The notes below the pieces were generated by a model, which was not told the origin of the DNA, made no database searches, and saw only the letters and a program-made list of their open reading frames with translations. From Musa acuminata AAA Group (lineage: Eukaryota > Streptophyta > Magnoliopsida > Zingiberales > Musaceae): a stretch of DNA of 64,000 nucleotides. A program made the translations under genes and the position numbers. The stretch lies in contig NC_088337.1 of NCBI RefSeq assembly GCF_036884655.1, positions 30,037,001 to 30,101,000 on the forward strand, written 5' to 3'. This document shows positions 11,101-24,500 of the stretch, piece by piece (the stretch's first letter is position 1; every line of letters starts with the position of its first letter).

Positions 11101-12675
11101 ATGGAAATTTCTGTGATCTTGGGAATTAATTAATATGCAATGTCATAACCTTAGATACAAATTGCAGTTCGATGCCACTTAATGACCCTCAAGTTGAAGG
11201 ATTTGGTTCATTAATGAGTATCTGAATTGTCTTTGAAACACACACACACACACACAAAAAGAATGCGCTCACAGTTATGAAACTCTGATATCTGGGCACA
11301 ATCATTTGAGTTTCACAATACACACAACAGTAAAGACCGTGCAAACTTAATAACATCTGAGTGATGACATAACTCATACTGTTATCCAGAAAGAATATTT
11401 TCCTTCAGCATGCCACCCCAAAAAGATTATCAATGACATGAGAGCTATTGAAACAGGACATATTAAAACCCATTATATTAAAAACAATAGAACTCACACC
11501 TCTCCTTCTGCAATTGTTATGATATGTGGAGTGAAGCCAGATCCGGCTGAACCAGCAAACCATTCACCTGTTGAAAGACAGTTGACAAAGAAGCTTTCAC
11601 ACACTATTTTGGCAGTTTATGTGGGAATCAAGAGGAAGCAATTAAAAGTAAACTGAAACCAAATAAGCAAAAGTAGAAAATAGTTAGAGCCAAGAAGCTC
11701 ACAATATTCTTGTAATGTGTTGAACCTTTAATATGATTATGGTTATTTAAACTTCAATTTTTCATACAGTTCTCACGGCACATAAATAATAGAGCATTCA
11801 CTCAAGTTACAGCAAAGAACTATTACAATATTCTCGACCTTATCCACCATAACCAATTGGATCATGAAAGAGAAAGGGAAGGAACAACTACCTTTTTTAA
11901 GTCGAGACAACATAGTTATCTTCCTATTGTCAGATAAAGCCCCTCTATTTAAATAATCTATCTTTCAAAGAGGCTAAAAATATAAGGCAAAGCTGTTGGC
12001 CATCGTTTCTTTCTGAAATAAAGATTCTCATAGATACTAGTACTGGTCGTATAGCATGAATATCCACCACCTCATTGCTCAAATTGAAACGATTTCATGT
12101 CCATATCAGACAACGCAGCCTTGCATCTTCCGGCTATTTAACAAAGAGGAATCAGATGGAAGAAAAAAAAGGGAGTATCTTTCACAGAGGAGAGCCAAAA
12201 GAGAGATCTTTAACCCACCCAGTGATGCTAATTGTTGCTTCCTCCCAGTGCCGGGTGGCCGCCCCCTCCGCTTCTGCGTAGGAGCGCCCGACCCCGACGC
12301 CATCACTGTCCCTGGAGGAGCCGCGGACGAGGAAACAGGCGAGAGAGCCAAAGCTACACTCCCATCCGGCCCATACTTTCTTGGCCTGCCCCTCTTCCTC
12401 TTCGCCGGTTCCACCTGGCTCCCTCCTTCGCCCAGATCGCCGCCACCGCCGTCGTGTGACGAGACCGCTGGTGGAGACTCCACCTGAAACGTTGCCGTAC
12501 CAAGGCCAGAGGACGGCACGGCCAGACTCGTGCCAGGGTTCAGCATCGACCGGATCCCGGGCTGTGCCGCCCCATGCAGCCCAGGCTGCGAACCAGCACC
12601 CGGACCTGGAATTCCTCTATGCGCCATGTAATACGAGGATGGGCCGGACATCGCCATGGCATCTCTCCCGTCCAT
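8175..12675 (-). CDS. AT-hook motif nuclear-localised protein (two AT-hooks, PPC/DUF296 domain)
   Basis: AHL proteins bind AT-rich DNA in the nucleus and multimerise through the PPC domain to modulate growth and developmental genes. Five exons are supported on the minus strand: 12219..12675, 11500..11567, 10272..10403, 8768..8929 and 8175..8405. All are in phase and give 349 aa. AT-hook 1 is RGRPRKYGPDGS at residues 95-106. AT-hook 2 is RGRPPGTGRK at about 137-146. The PPC domain runs from about residue 165 (FTPHIITIAEGEDIAAKIL) through GRFEILCLSGS (220-230) to about 280. The C-terminal tail is Ser/Asn-rich. Two hooks place it in the type II group of the family. The start MDGRDAMAMSG is the first Met of the exon and fits the family's usual N-terminus. 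Its 3' end was copied into the relic at 4184-4857. I cannot assign a numbered AHL orthologue. Confidence 0.93.
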
Positions 12676-12679
12676 GCAG

Positions 12680-14949
12680 GAGCTGTTCCTCCCTCCCTGA
12701 AGACTGTCAGCACGAAAACTCTACCCGAATCAACCAAGATCCGAACTTTAGGGTTCGGATCGCGACCAGAAGTCCCAAACTCGATACCTAGCTGAACGAG
12801 CCGAGAGCAGATGGAGAAAATCCGGGTGCCATTTCCGCTTTATTCAACCAGCAAAAATCCACCTCTATCCTACGATTTACCCCTCCTCGTCTCTTCTTCA
12901 ATGCAAAAAAAACGTGAACAGCGCTGCAGAGAAAGCGCGAGTTTCGAAAGCTTCCTTTTCCCGGAAGAATGGCGAGAACCAAGGCTCGGCGCGGATTGGT
13001 GGAACGATCTAGACAAGGAAACGCTGAAGTTAAAGCTCAGAACCGCTTCCCCAGAAACCCGAGCTCCCTCTTTCTCTCCCTCTCTCTATCTCTGATCCTT
13101 CTCCTCCTCTTCGCTCATTGCAGAGAGAAAGTTACCAGCGACACAAGGAAAAGCAGAAGACGGAGATTAGAGTCGTAACCGAGGGAGAGTAATCAACACG
13201 GCAGGCGGTCTCCGGAAAGAAGAAAGGAAGAAAAAGCTCGTATTTTTATTTCTGGCTAATTCTGGGGTCTGAGGGAGCCGAGAGAGAGAGAGAGCGAGAG
13301 AGAGAGAGAGAGTGTGTGTGTGTGAACGCGTACGGTGGATACGGTGATGATCGGATAAATACAAAACCTGCTTTATTTCTATCCCCCCCAAAATAAAAAA
13401 TAAAAAGAATAAACAGAAAGTAAGCGATATTATCCAAAGGAACGAACTCAGATACTTGCTGCAAGCGCTGGGACAGCACACTCCCCTCCGAAAGGGACCC
13501 ACCGCCTTCTGACTTATCCGAGGGCGAGAACAACTGCGGACCCACCTTGGCGGTATCAAATGCGTGGAAGAGTTTATGCGGAGCTCAAATCGATTGTCCA
13601 AGTCTCTGGTTTCACGAATCGCGAGGCAAATAGAGGGCGCTGATTGAATTCTACCACGGAGGCTTCTGTGGGCTCGTTTCGTCGGGAAGTCATGAACTCA
13701 ACAAACTACCCGCAAAGGCTCATGTGGGTCCGATTTCAAATCCAATCACTAGGCAGGTGGTGTGACGGGGAACGGATCAAAGAGTAGGAAACGTATCCGC
13801 TCTCGGGAAGTTGGATTCCGGGTCGAGCTGATGCGGGAACGGCGGCGAGGCCTTCGCCAACGTCGATGGCGAGGTCACCCGAGCAGTCCGATCCGGGGGG
13901 GACGGAGATGGACGCGCGACACGCGCTCCACGTTTGGAGCGGCCGCAGAGAGGTTTAAATGGGGGCGTCGGGACCCCTGCGTCCCGCGCTGCCTGCAACT
14001 GGGGCGGTGAGCGTGGCGCAGCTTTTCCAGCAGAACATGACGCGGGCATCCTCGGAATTCGTGTGCTCGGCCTCACCAACTCCAAAGTCCACCATCATCC
14101 GTCGCTGCGCTGCCAATCTCCGCCCCACCTCCTTTCCCGTGGTTAGATTTCACCTGCTGCAGGACGAACTGTCCTTTGCGTGTTCGGTTTCTTAGAACAC
14201 ATCATTGCACTGAATCGCTATTTTGATTGAAAGAAAATGGAGTCCAACAATGTATATAGACTTGAATGTCACCTAATATTGAGTAATTATATTAAATAAT
14301 TCAGCAAAACAAACAAGTCTATAAGAGAGAGAGAGAGAGAGTCTCTGAAGGCATGTTTTTTGTCCTCGATAAACCTTTTCATGTACTTCATAATAGACAC
14401 CAAGGATTAAGCAGTAATATATCATCACGAGGCCAAGTGAGTCAACCGATCAGCATCTCGCACTCTTTCAGGAGTGAAACAAGGGAACAGCTGTACCACG
14501 TCTTGGCCAATTTGGCAAGCAAGTTGTGCCAAAGAGATCAGCTGGTGGAACCACCACAGCTTCGCATTTGGATAAGCATGGATGGGGGGCATTCATGGTG
14601 ACAATGACCACAAAGAAAGTGTGAGACTGGGCGGCTCATGCCATGGTCTCAGCACTTTGCCATCACTGTTGCACTGGTGAGCTTTAGGCCAATAAGACTG
14701 GGGGAAAGAAAGGCTTCAATGCTGTGCTTTTGGGTACATGGAGATCATGCTGCACACTGAAGTCAAAAGTTTGTTTGGGGACAAAGAGGAAGGCTTTCAA
14801 TGTGATCTTTCAACCTTTGGGCATTTTGCAGGTGAAAGGGTTCTTTCATCATGGATGATGCAATATTCTTATTTATCTGATTATTACTCTATTGTTTTCG
14901 ACATTATGAGTAGGATTATGTTGCAGTGTACATATATATAAATGATACA
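12680..14949. other. AHL upstream region, no gene supported
   Basis: This holds the presumed AHL 5'UTR and promoter. A (GA/TG)-rich microsatellite at about 13281-13324 reads CT/CA-rich on the AHL strand, as often seen near plant transcription starts. The 13760-14160 stretch is GC-rich with overlapping short frames on both strands, none with recognisable family motifs. 14200-14949 is the downstream flank of the bHLH remnant and shows nothing else; it includes a short (GA)n run at about 14326-14341. Confidence 0.5.
13281..13324. repeat. GA/TG microsatellite
   Basis: A run of GA dinucleotides with one interruption passes directly into TG dinucleotides. It lies about 600-650 bp upstream of the AHL start codon. 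Confidence 0.85.
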
Positions 14950-16591
14950 TCACAGGCATTTAGCTATCACTCTTTGAAGTGATCTCTCTATCATTGTTGG
15001 TGAGGCAGCAGCGGTGCTTCTCATCTGCAGTGAAGACCATAAGCAAATCAGTAATGGAGATCAGCACAGGAGGCAATCTGCTAGTGGTGATTTCGGAGGC
15101 ATCCGAACCTTGGATTCTAGTGTCAATGCAAGCATGCCATCGACGGTGGACGACTGCACCGAGAGAGGATCCAAATGGAGGTCGCTCATCGATCCAATGA
15201 TCTCAAACAGCAGATGTTCCCTCCATGGGCAGCGCATCTCGATCGACACCTCTTTCTCCTTCATGGTGATTGTGACATGGATCGGACCATCCTTGGACAC
15301 GGCCCAGTGGCGCTGGGTCTCTGCTTCGTGGACGTCACATGCTTTCCTCTTGCCGTTCATGATCTCTTCGTTGCCGGATGTTCTCTCTGCTACAGCAAAA
15401 TGCTTCCTTCGCTCAACCGACCCGCGGCAGGATTCCAACTCCTGCACTCTTCTCTCGAGATCTTTCAGGTACTCTATGGTGTCATCAAGGACGGATGCCT
15501 TGTCAACCTGATGAAAGAAAAAGTAATTTATGAGCGATGAAGAAGAAGATTCGAAGAATTGCCATAAATTACCTTGCTGACCGAAGGAATTAGTGATCTC
15601 AGAACAAGAAACTTCTCATTCAGCTTCTCTCTTCTCTTCCTCTCTGACAGCACATGACTTGCACGGGCGCCTCCTTCTGGTCTCCAAAATTTCTCCGGTA
15701 GCCCATTTTTCACTCGACGCTTCAGCCGGTGACCACCACCCAGCCATGCTCTATCCATTAAGATCTTCTTCAACAGTTCTTGTGGGGCTCTAGCGCATGG
15801 CTTTGGGGTGTTCATGCTTTTTCTCCAGGTTATGAAGCTGGATCCGTGCGAAACCCTCGGAAAGCATGAATCAGGTTTTGCACGTTTTGAGTTCCGCAAG
15901 ATGTTAGCAGAGCCATCAAGATCCAGTGACATGAGCATCTGATTTCTTGTTCTCTCCCCCACCGTAGAAGAGACAACTTTCCGGGCATTAACAAAGGACA
16001 TTGATACACGCTCATTTGTGTTTAGAGAGCCATGCAGGCCATTGCTGAACTCATCCTCATCCTCATCATCACCGATGAACTGCCAATTCTGAGTCTGAGA
16101 TACGCCATCTAGCCAATCAAATCCAAATAAATCTGCAAGCTGCTGAATGGGGCAGCAGTCATTGGAGCTGTCACGAGAAGAACCTACATGTTCCCCAACC
16201 TTGCATTGGACTGAGTCTGATTGTTCAGCAGAGGCATACAAATGTGTTTGACAAATATTAATCTGTTCAGCAGAACATAGAATTATCTGTGTCATTATCA
16301 AGAACAGGGCATAACATATCTTCATCATTCTCAGCCACTTGGGGAGTGGAAGTAGGTTGCTCGGAGCAAACTGGATTTGGTAGTTGATGGAAGAAACTTT
16401 TGATCTGCTTTATGAGAGCAGGATCCTCCAAAATCTTGAAAGTAACATCAAATTAAAGGAGGCATGGTTGCGTGAGAAGTCTAGATCATTAAATCTATAT
16501 GAAATCCTCATAAGAACAATCGATTGAAACTTACGAATTCAGTTGTACCAAGCTCCAGTACACCACCCTTTATAGGGATGCATACCACTGT
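14950..16591 (-). pseudogene. R/B-type (GL3/TT8-like) bHLH transcription factor, 5'-truncated and frame-broken
   Basis: Full-length members of this family partner MYB and WD40 proteins to control anthocyanin and epidermal traits. Minus-strand exons are: 16535..16591 (TVVCIPIKGGVLELGTTEF, a family hallmark), 15573..16434 (acidic middle region plus the basic region and helix 1: SHVLSERKRREKLNEKF), 15109..15507 (VDKASVLDDTIEYLKDLERR, helix 2 and beyond) and 14950..15024 (C-terminus ending SLQRVIAKCL). His, Glu and Arg of the DNA-contact set are present. Two defects are visible. The N-terminal exons of the MYB-interacting region were not found upstream. The frame entering at 16434 hits TGA at 16267-16269, while the downstream coding frame is offset by one base and opens at 16328. 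The break could be a frameshift, an assembly error or, less likely, an unusually short intron. A copia relic starts about 300 bp upstream. Confidence 0.78.
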
Positions 16592-16879
16592 CTGCAAAAC
16601 AAAGGAAACCATGACAAATGCAAAGGAAGAGAAGTTAGAATTGTCATTCACTTATTGCAGATATTACTTTAGGATTTCACGGAATTTTAAGTATAATTAG
16701 TGTTAAAGAAACAATATTGCAAATCATACAATTGAAGCAACTTCAATGAAGACTGATGCTATCGAAGTTCAGCAAAAACATTTTGGAATTATTTATAGAA
16801 AAAAATCCAAGTTCAAGATTGAGAAACGGATAGCATTAAGATAAGATTGATACTTAGATCTTGAAATATAAGGCTTTTA

Positions 16880-18500
16880 TGTTTGATAGTATAGAATTGA
16901 GGAACATATTGCAAAAGAGAATTTTCATTCATTGAGGTGATGAGTATTTTAAGGTAGGGCTCCAAACATCAATGTAGATAATTTTAAATGGTTTAGAGTA
17001 GAATACGAAAGATGTTTTAGAAAATAGTTTATAACTTTTATTATATAGATAAGCATCATAATGAGTTACAATTCTAATTAATTTGAAAGTTCGAAGAAAA
17101 ACGATTGGCTAAGTGATTTATGAAGTTGACAACCACTCCTAGTTATTATTTTTATTCTGACATCGTATTAATGATGCTCCGCTCAAATCCTTTAAATGAG
17201 TTAGAAAAGAACTTAATAGAGATGTTATTTTGTTTGTAGAATTGAAAAATAGAAATTAGGTTCTTTTTAAATGTGAGGTGCAAATAAAACATTATCGAGT
17301 ATAAAAGTATCAGTATTTGAATTAAGTATTGTGGAACCAGTGTAAATAATAAGGATTCTGTTATCGTCACTAATGATAATATCTTCATTGCCTCTATAGT
17401 CGTTGTGGATGAATAAGTTTTACATATAAGAAGAATCGAAGTCAATAATCCAATTGTTTGGATGAGTAGTCCGAGTAGTCATTATGTTTACTTGAGACTA
17501 ATTAGGAATATTAGTAGATTTAGGTCGAGACCGATAAACTTTTATTATGTGTCCAATTTTATCATAAAGCTAGTAGATAACTTTTAGTTGATTATTATTA
17601 TTGGAACGCTATAGCCATTAATAATTATAGTGTAAGTTATTTCTTGAGTTATTTAGGTTGAAGTTACCATCATAATTTTAGGGTTGATAGTGTAACGAAG
17701 GATGATGACTTTACATACTACCAATATGTGTTTATGAAGTATTTTGTTTGGTCCTTTGTTGAAGTTTTTATTACTTTGATTGCTTTTTCTTTAGATTTTT
17801 TATTGACTTAAGCTATGATAGTTGGTCTCAACATTATATTTTCATATATATTTCATGATTAATCAACTTGTTATTCAATTCTTCAAATAATATCAATAAG
17901 TCTTATGCTTGAATTTATATTGCTAGTTCCTTATATTAATCTTCAAGGCAATTAAGAGTATGGACAATAATTTTTCATTACTCATGGGATGATCTATTAA
18001 AAAGTCAAGTCATTTATGATAACTTTTATATTTTACATATAATCATTAATAATAATTTTCTTTTGTATTGATTTCATTAAAGTAGATAAGAGATTTAATA
18101 CGTGAATGCGAGAGCGATTGGTGATGCCTTGATGTAGATCAACGCAAGAACCAATAAGGAAGGGGTTGGAGAATTTTCATTCTACGAAGGATTTAGAGAT
18201 CTATGAGCAGGACACCCCGACCATCGGAGAGGAGCAAGGGTACTCACTAGAGTTGGATCAGATCTGCAAACAGCATTGATGGTTGCAAATCTATAAATAG
18301 TATTAGCATAAGAGGACTATTGAGCAGAAGAGGAAATTAACGGTGGCAAATCAGTAGAGAAGTGGGATTGAGGTTGTCGGATAGTGAGGAAGGAGAAGTT
18401 TTGCTCGAGGTAAGAGGAGCTCCGTTATCACATAGAACCGAGAAATATATAGTAAAAAAGATGATTTTCATTTATTGAAGTAACGAGTATTTATACATAT
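16880..18500 (-). mobile_element. Degenerate, internally deleted Ty1/copia retrotransposon
   Basis: On the minus strand a decayed gag zinc knuckle is readable near 17530-17590 (YDKIGHIIKVYRSR, with Cys codons mutated). It is followed by a protease-start-like NWIIDFDSSYM near 17430-17460. Then comes the copia pre-integrase block, seen in degraded form (NVLFAPH, KNLISIFQFYKQNN) down to about 17200. The frame is broken by many stops. A short similar stretch at about 16885-16960 and about 18430-18500 (ATTTTCATT.ATTGA) looks like remnants of the two LTRs. A weak match to a tRNA-iMet primer-binding site occurs at about 18418-18430. Most of pol (reverse transcriptase and RNase H) is missing. Confidence 0.65.
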
Positions 18501-21500
18501 TTTAAAAAAAAGAGAGATTTCTTTTAATCATGCACTCAAATCACATAATCAATCAGATCAATTATTTAAATCTATGATTGATCCTCAAATCATAGATTGA
18601 TCGAAGATATCACCCGTAACTTTACTTTTTTTACTCCGATCCTAACTTTAGCATCGAACAACCTAATTAGCCACTCCATCCAATTTTGATATTATTACAA
18701 GTTGACCCTCCAATTTTGATATTATTTTTAGAGTTGGCTCAAGACCAAGTCGAGTTGATATTGATATAATCGACTATCACACCACCACCGATGCTCAAAC
18801 TTTGAAGGGATTGCGATGTGAATTTTGAATATTTTTTTTAATGAATTCTAGGGGATTAATAGTGACGTGTATCTTGAATAGGAGCGAAAGATATTTGCAT
18901 TAATTTAAAATTTTGGGCTCATGGGTTAACGCAACAAGATGGTGCATTTTATCAAAAAAAGAAAAAGAAAAAGAATGGGAACTATATGATCAGCTAATGA
19001 TTCTGATAACGGTAGAAAAAAAGAATTTTAATTGTTTGCCATGTATCATCAATCTGAAGAGACAGCAAAAAAGGGTACATGGTATTAATGATCGACTGCA
19101 ACTAAGAATGCAATTGTACTTGAACAATTGACGGACCAATTGAACGTTCCACGAGAAACATGTCAGTAATGAAAGAGCATCCAAACATTAGCTTTGTATC
19201 GAATCATCTCACTGTCACATGATCGATATCTTACCACTATATGGTTGATGACTAATTTAATCCTATAAAAATTAGTAAATAAGATCTGACTTAGTTAATT
19301 GTCGTGTCGTTCTTCAGGTTTGACACTACATGATAATATTAAAAATTGAAAGAATTAAGTGCTTAATTATTTTAGGTATTTAATCATGACCTCGAATATA
19401 GTAGTCCTAAATCTCATTATAAAAAGACTCTGCTTTCAAATAGACTTAACATCTAACCATATCCTAATCTAACTTAAATATCGAAAATATTTTATCGATA
19501 ACACCCAATATAATATTACAACATAAGTCGGACATCACCTCACTTAAAGCAGAAATTCCAAATCAAACATGAACGACACGCTAAGAATTAATTATGAGTA
19601 GAGAATGCTACGACATCAAGTCTATTTTATGCTATATATATTGGGGAGTGTTGATCATATAGAATCCTATAACCCGAGAAACCGATCGATGTTTTCATTT
19701 TTAACCTATATGCTTACTGATGTTGATTAATTAAGAATATGAATGACGTTGATAAAAACTTTAAGATGAATATATGATAGAAAAATAATGATGTGACGAA
19801 CACCTTAGTATCATATGATTAATACTTCGCTGACGAATACCTAAACATTACATGATCGTTGATAGCTGACATCTTGGTGCTAAGTACTCCAATGTCAAGT
19901 AGTTGACATGATGTCATTCCTTAATTTACTAGTTCTTTCATATATTTCTCCAATTGGATGTAACATAATTCTAATATGATCAAAGAGTACATAAAAAGGT
20001 CACTTTAGATATATTTTTAAATATTAAAAATAATCTCACTCAATTAGTGCTTTTTGGTTTACAACTTTTAATGCTTTAACTTATAAGATAAATTAAGTAT
20101 CATATGGGTTTTGTCGGATATACCTTCTTGGATTCTGATTATTTTCAACAACAATGAGAGACAAATGTGGAATAGGGTTTTGATTGGTTCTGAATCAAAC
20201 ATCGAATAATCATATTTTGACTTAATAAAAATTAAAGTAAATTTATACGAGAAATTTAGGTTTTCGGGATGAGCTAGATTTTGAATTATTATGTTGATAT
20301 ATTATATTAACAAATTTGAAACATGAGCATTATAATTAGTGTTTCTTTTTTATATTTTTTTCTTAAAAATTGTATGACTTGCTTTCAAATTATTTATGTA
20401 AATGTGGCATTCTCGAATCTCACAACTTATCCCAAATTCTACTCGTAATTCATCATTTGTCTTAATGGTGCGAGCACACGAGTATCCAAGAAATTGTCCA
20501 TTTTTTATGCCCCTCATATGGTTTTGTCCCTTAACAGTGAATCCGAAATGACGTCCCTAAAGAAAAGATTATTTGAGCTATGAGATCGGTGTTGTCACGT
20601 CATTTGATTGATTTGACACGCTCATGTTAATGTGACTGCACCACAGACTTGTAGCATCAACTCTGTGTAGCTCACATTTAATGCTTCTCCATGCAAGGCG
20701 TTGTCTGTTCAAAAATCTCTAATAATAACTATACGATGTCATTTTCGAAGATGACTACAATCCATATATTCCAATTCATGATTACTTTGTGTTACCATAT
20801 AATATGATTGTTCAACATATTAGGAGTTCGAAACCAACTCGAGTCTAACAACAGAGCTTATCACAAGTCAAGTGTTGGGAGATTAGAGGCTGGGTTCATT
20901 GATGATGCTATAAATCTTATATCGAGAGTGTGTTCAATAAAAGTAGAATTGGAGGATTTAAAAAACAAAGCATTGTGAGTTCATATAATTGTCTTAGTCA
21001 AATGATCAATTATATGAAATAATATATAATTACTTGATTGTGAAAACATCCATCCAACTATCGAATATTAAAATTATCAGATAAAGGATATCAAATATTC
21101 ATAATTGACATATGGGGATGAGTGAATATCCGTGATGATAAATCAGACAAATATAGATAAATCATTCGATCGATATATCAAGTCAATGAGTTATCTAATA
21201 GAACATTGGATGATACAATCTTCACTAATTGAGCTATTAATTTATCTACCTGATGTGACATTACATTAAACGCTAGTGGAGAAAATATTCTCGTACTCAT
21301 GTCGGATTCATATGTCGTTAATACGGAATAAGCATAAGAAGATTATTTTTAAAAAGTCTAAATTTATTTATTATTTTTATTATATATTTTTTAATCTCAC
21401 ATTATAATTAATTAGTTTTTAAAATCTTAATTTATCTTGCATTACTAGTTAACTAGTTTTCAGGACCTAAAACTATTATAAATAAAGATCTATAGAATTA

Positions 21501-24500
21501 TTAAGAAATAATATCTTTAAATATTGTAAAGATCTTTTCCTTTATAATGAGTTGATTTTTCTTGCCATCGTTTATAAGGTCAGTTTGCTAGAATCTTTTC
21601 TAATAGTATTTACTTAATTTTATTTTCATTTTGAGTCTTTCACTCGAGAATTATTGTAAATCCTTTATAAATTGTTTTGCTAATCAATTAGTTGGTTCAG
21701 CTATATTTTTGCAAGTACTTTTCTACTTTTTAATGATGACAAACTCAATAATTTTTTTATGCAAATATCCCACCTTAATTCTCCTTCTTGATAAATTAAA
21801 TTAAGAAAGCGATTCGATTTTACTCATAGTAGGAATTTTTGAAAGAAAAAAAAAAGAATACTAAATTTACACACAATGAGCTCCATATATTGGAAATACA
21901 TTATTTCTATTTTATGTATAACATTTGTATGTAAATAGTAACGAATGAAATCGAAATGAACAATAAGAAGGGTATGCTCGAAACCAACAAAAAAGCTTAT
22001 ACTACATTATTCAATTATAGGTTTTCCTCTACACTTTTTATATGCAATTTTCCTTTATTTTCATTTAATATAATTTCAGGCTATTGTTATGAGTGTCTTA
22101 TGAGTGCTTTACGTTTACAAGTTTTTAAGATACAATAAAAATGAATAGTATCATTGCAAAAAAGGAAGGATAATACAATGAGAATATTAAAAACAATTCA
22201 TAATACCTCACATACAAATTTAATGTATGTTTAAGTCTAAGGTAACAATAATAAAATCATTATTTTTAATAAAAAAATTTAATCTTTGGTCACTACCATT
22301 ATCAGAAATTTTATAATGATGAGTGTGAATCAAATTAGTCTTGAGTTAACATATTAAGTCAAACAATAATTCAATTCAAGAACTTGAGCTTATAAATTAT
22401 GGGCCAAGCCAAATATATATAACCCCAATCTTTCAATCATTAGTGATAAGAAACTATCATGTCTCTTTATCTCAAACACAAGAATATTTTAAAAAAAATT
22501 TCCTATTCATGTGTGTGTTTAAGGTCTTCACTTAAGTGTTTAAACTTCTAGTTTGTATCTTTTCTAAGACTATGGGGGTGATTCACTATCGCATATATAT
22601 CCATAGTGGTGAGATTCATGTTTATTCAATCAAATATTTGACTGGCTCAATCTTTTTTTACTCATTCTTTTGACTTTTTATCCATTTGACTATTGATACC
22701 ATATTAGAAATCTTATTAGTCTGAGTCAAATTGATCAGCGTTAATATATATTAGATCAGACACCAATTCTATGTTATGAGCCAAGTCTAAAATATATAAC
22801 TCGACTCTTCGAGTCATTAGTGATATAAAACTATCCACTTATGATCTCTCTTCATATCGTACTTATGGATATTTTTAATAGATGTTGCAATCTCCTTCAT
22901 TTGATGGTTTAATATTATCAAGCACAAACATAGTTCATAATCACACTCATCTGCATGAGGCCTAACCAAATGACGGCTCTAAGTCGTTACATACCCTATG
23001 ATCCTATCCACAAGTGACTTTTATCATGCCTATTATTTGGTAGGAAAACTATTTGTAGTAATCCAATAGCTATCATATTAATTTGGTTAAGTCTAAATCC
23101 ATTAGTCCAAGATGCTTAAACCCAAGTTAATATTAATATACAAGACTCTTATAAATCAATTCAAATCCGTTCAAAGTAGTTGAGGTATTACACTCATGTT
23201 GGGCTCATGCAATGAATCATTTCAAATATTTCAAGGATAAAGTGGTATCTAACAAGCTTAATTTGTCGGTTTGAGGCGATATAACTCATGTTAATATATC
23301 ATTTTAGTAGAGTACTTATGTCTACATCAATTAAAGGGACTAAAAAATAGTAAAAAAATTTACTAGTAAGTGTAAGAATAATGATATGGATCGTGAATGA
23401 TTCAATAATAGAGATTCATCGCCTATATATGTTCATTTGTACATGTACAAATGTACCGAGAGCTCAATACAAGAATGTAGATAAATATTTTCCTCCTCAA
23501 AAGTTCTTAACCTTTAATATAACGAGAAAGATGACATAATTATGTCTCAACATATAGAATTTTAAACTTAATATAATTAGTATTTTCAATCAATGAGGAT
23601 GTGACGCGTGGAGTATGGTCAACGTGTAATAGGCATGCCATGTTACATACTATATTGTTTATGCTAGTTCAACATGACACCTAAATAGAATATTCTTCCC
23701 TTAAATTGATGGCTATAAGATTGATATCATATAAATAAATCTTCATTTCAAACTTATTAAAGAAATGTTGAACTCCTAACAAGCTTTCCGACACTTCAAA
23801 TGAACAAACATGATTGATTTGATTATCGGAGAGGTTTTGTTAAATCCTTTGTAGAATACAAAATATATTTTATCTTTTCTAAATATGATAATTTGATGAA
23901 TTAATTTTACTAAATTAGATTGACGATCAAGATTGAGTAACTCCATGATCTTGAATATGAATTCATCCTCCTTCCGCAAATTAGACACACTCGTATCTAA
24001 GTAAAATATCTAATAAATCTATATCTGAATTTGAATGAATTCATCTATCTAATTCTCTATTTGAAATTATATAAAAATGATGCCTAAATGAATTGGATAT
24101 ACTTAGGGAAAAGAAAAAAAAAAAAAGATAACGTGCATGTTGTGCTATCATTCCAATACTTGTCGATTGTTGGGAGGTAGAAAATAATTTTATAACTAAA
24201 AGAAATCCCAAAGAGTAACAATAAAAAAAAGATTCTAAAAAGTCATATAAGATTTAATATGATTCGATAACTTCTATCTATATCCATAGAAAAAACTAAA
24301 TTTTTTACTATATAATATCAATTATAAGATCCTTGAGTTAACTCAGACATAATCTCCTTATATATGCCCTTATCAAAAAAACCTTGAAGAATTTATATTT
24401 TCTTTCACCTCTCTAAATAACATAATTTATAGACACCAAAAGTATTCATCACATCCTATCTTTCCCCAAAAATCCTAAAGATATATAAAATATTTATAAA

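Noticed and set aside
12056..12795. Plus-strand ORFs across the AHL first exon
   Set aside because: They are antisense to the AHL exon with its two AT-hooks, and no domain is seen in them.
13762..14195. GC-rich ORFs on both strands upstream of AHL
   Set aside because: Overlapping frames on both strands with no conserved motif; more likely a GC-rich promoter or remnant than a gene.
15061..15108. Reading the bHLH C-terminus straight through to the TGA at 15061
   Set aside because: Splicing from 15109 to 15024 gives a family-like end (TMIERSLQRVIAKCL); the read-through tail has no similarity.
15014..15540. Plus-strand ORFs opposite the bHLH exons
   Set aside because: They are shadows of the minus-strand bHLH exon, which has recognisable helix 2 sequence.
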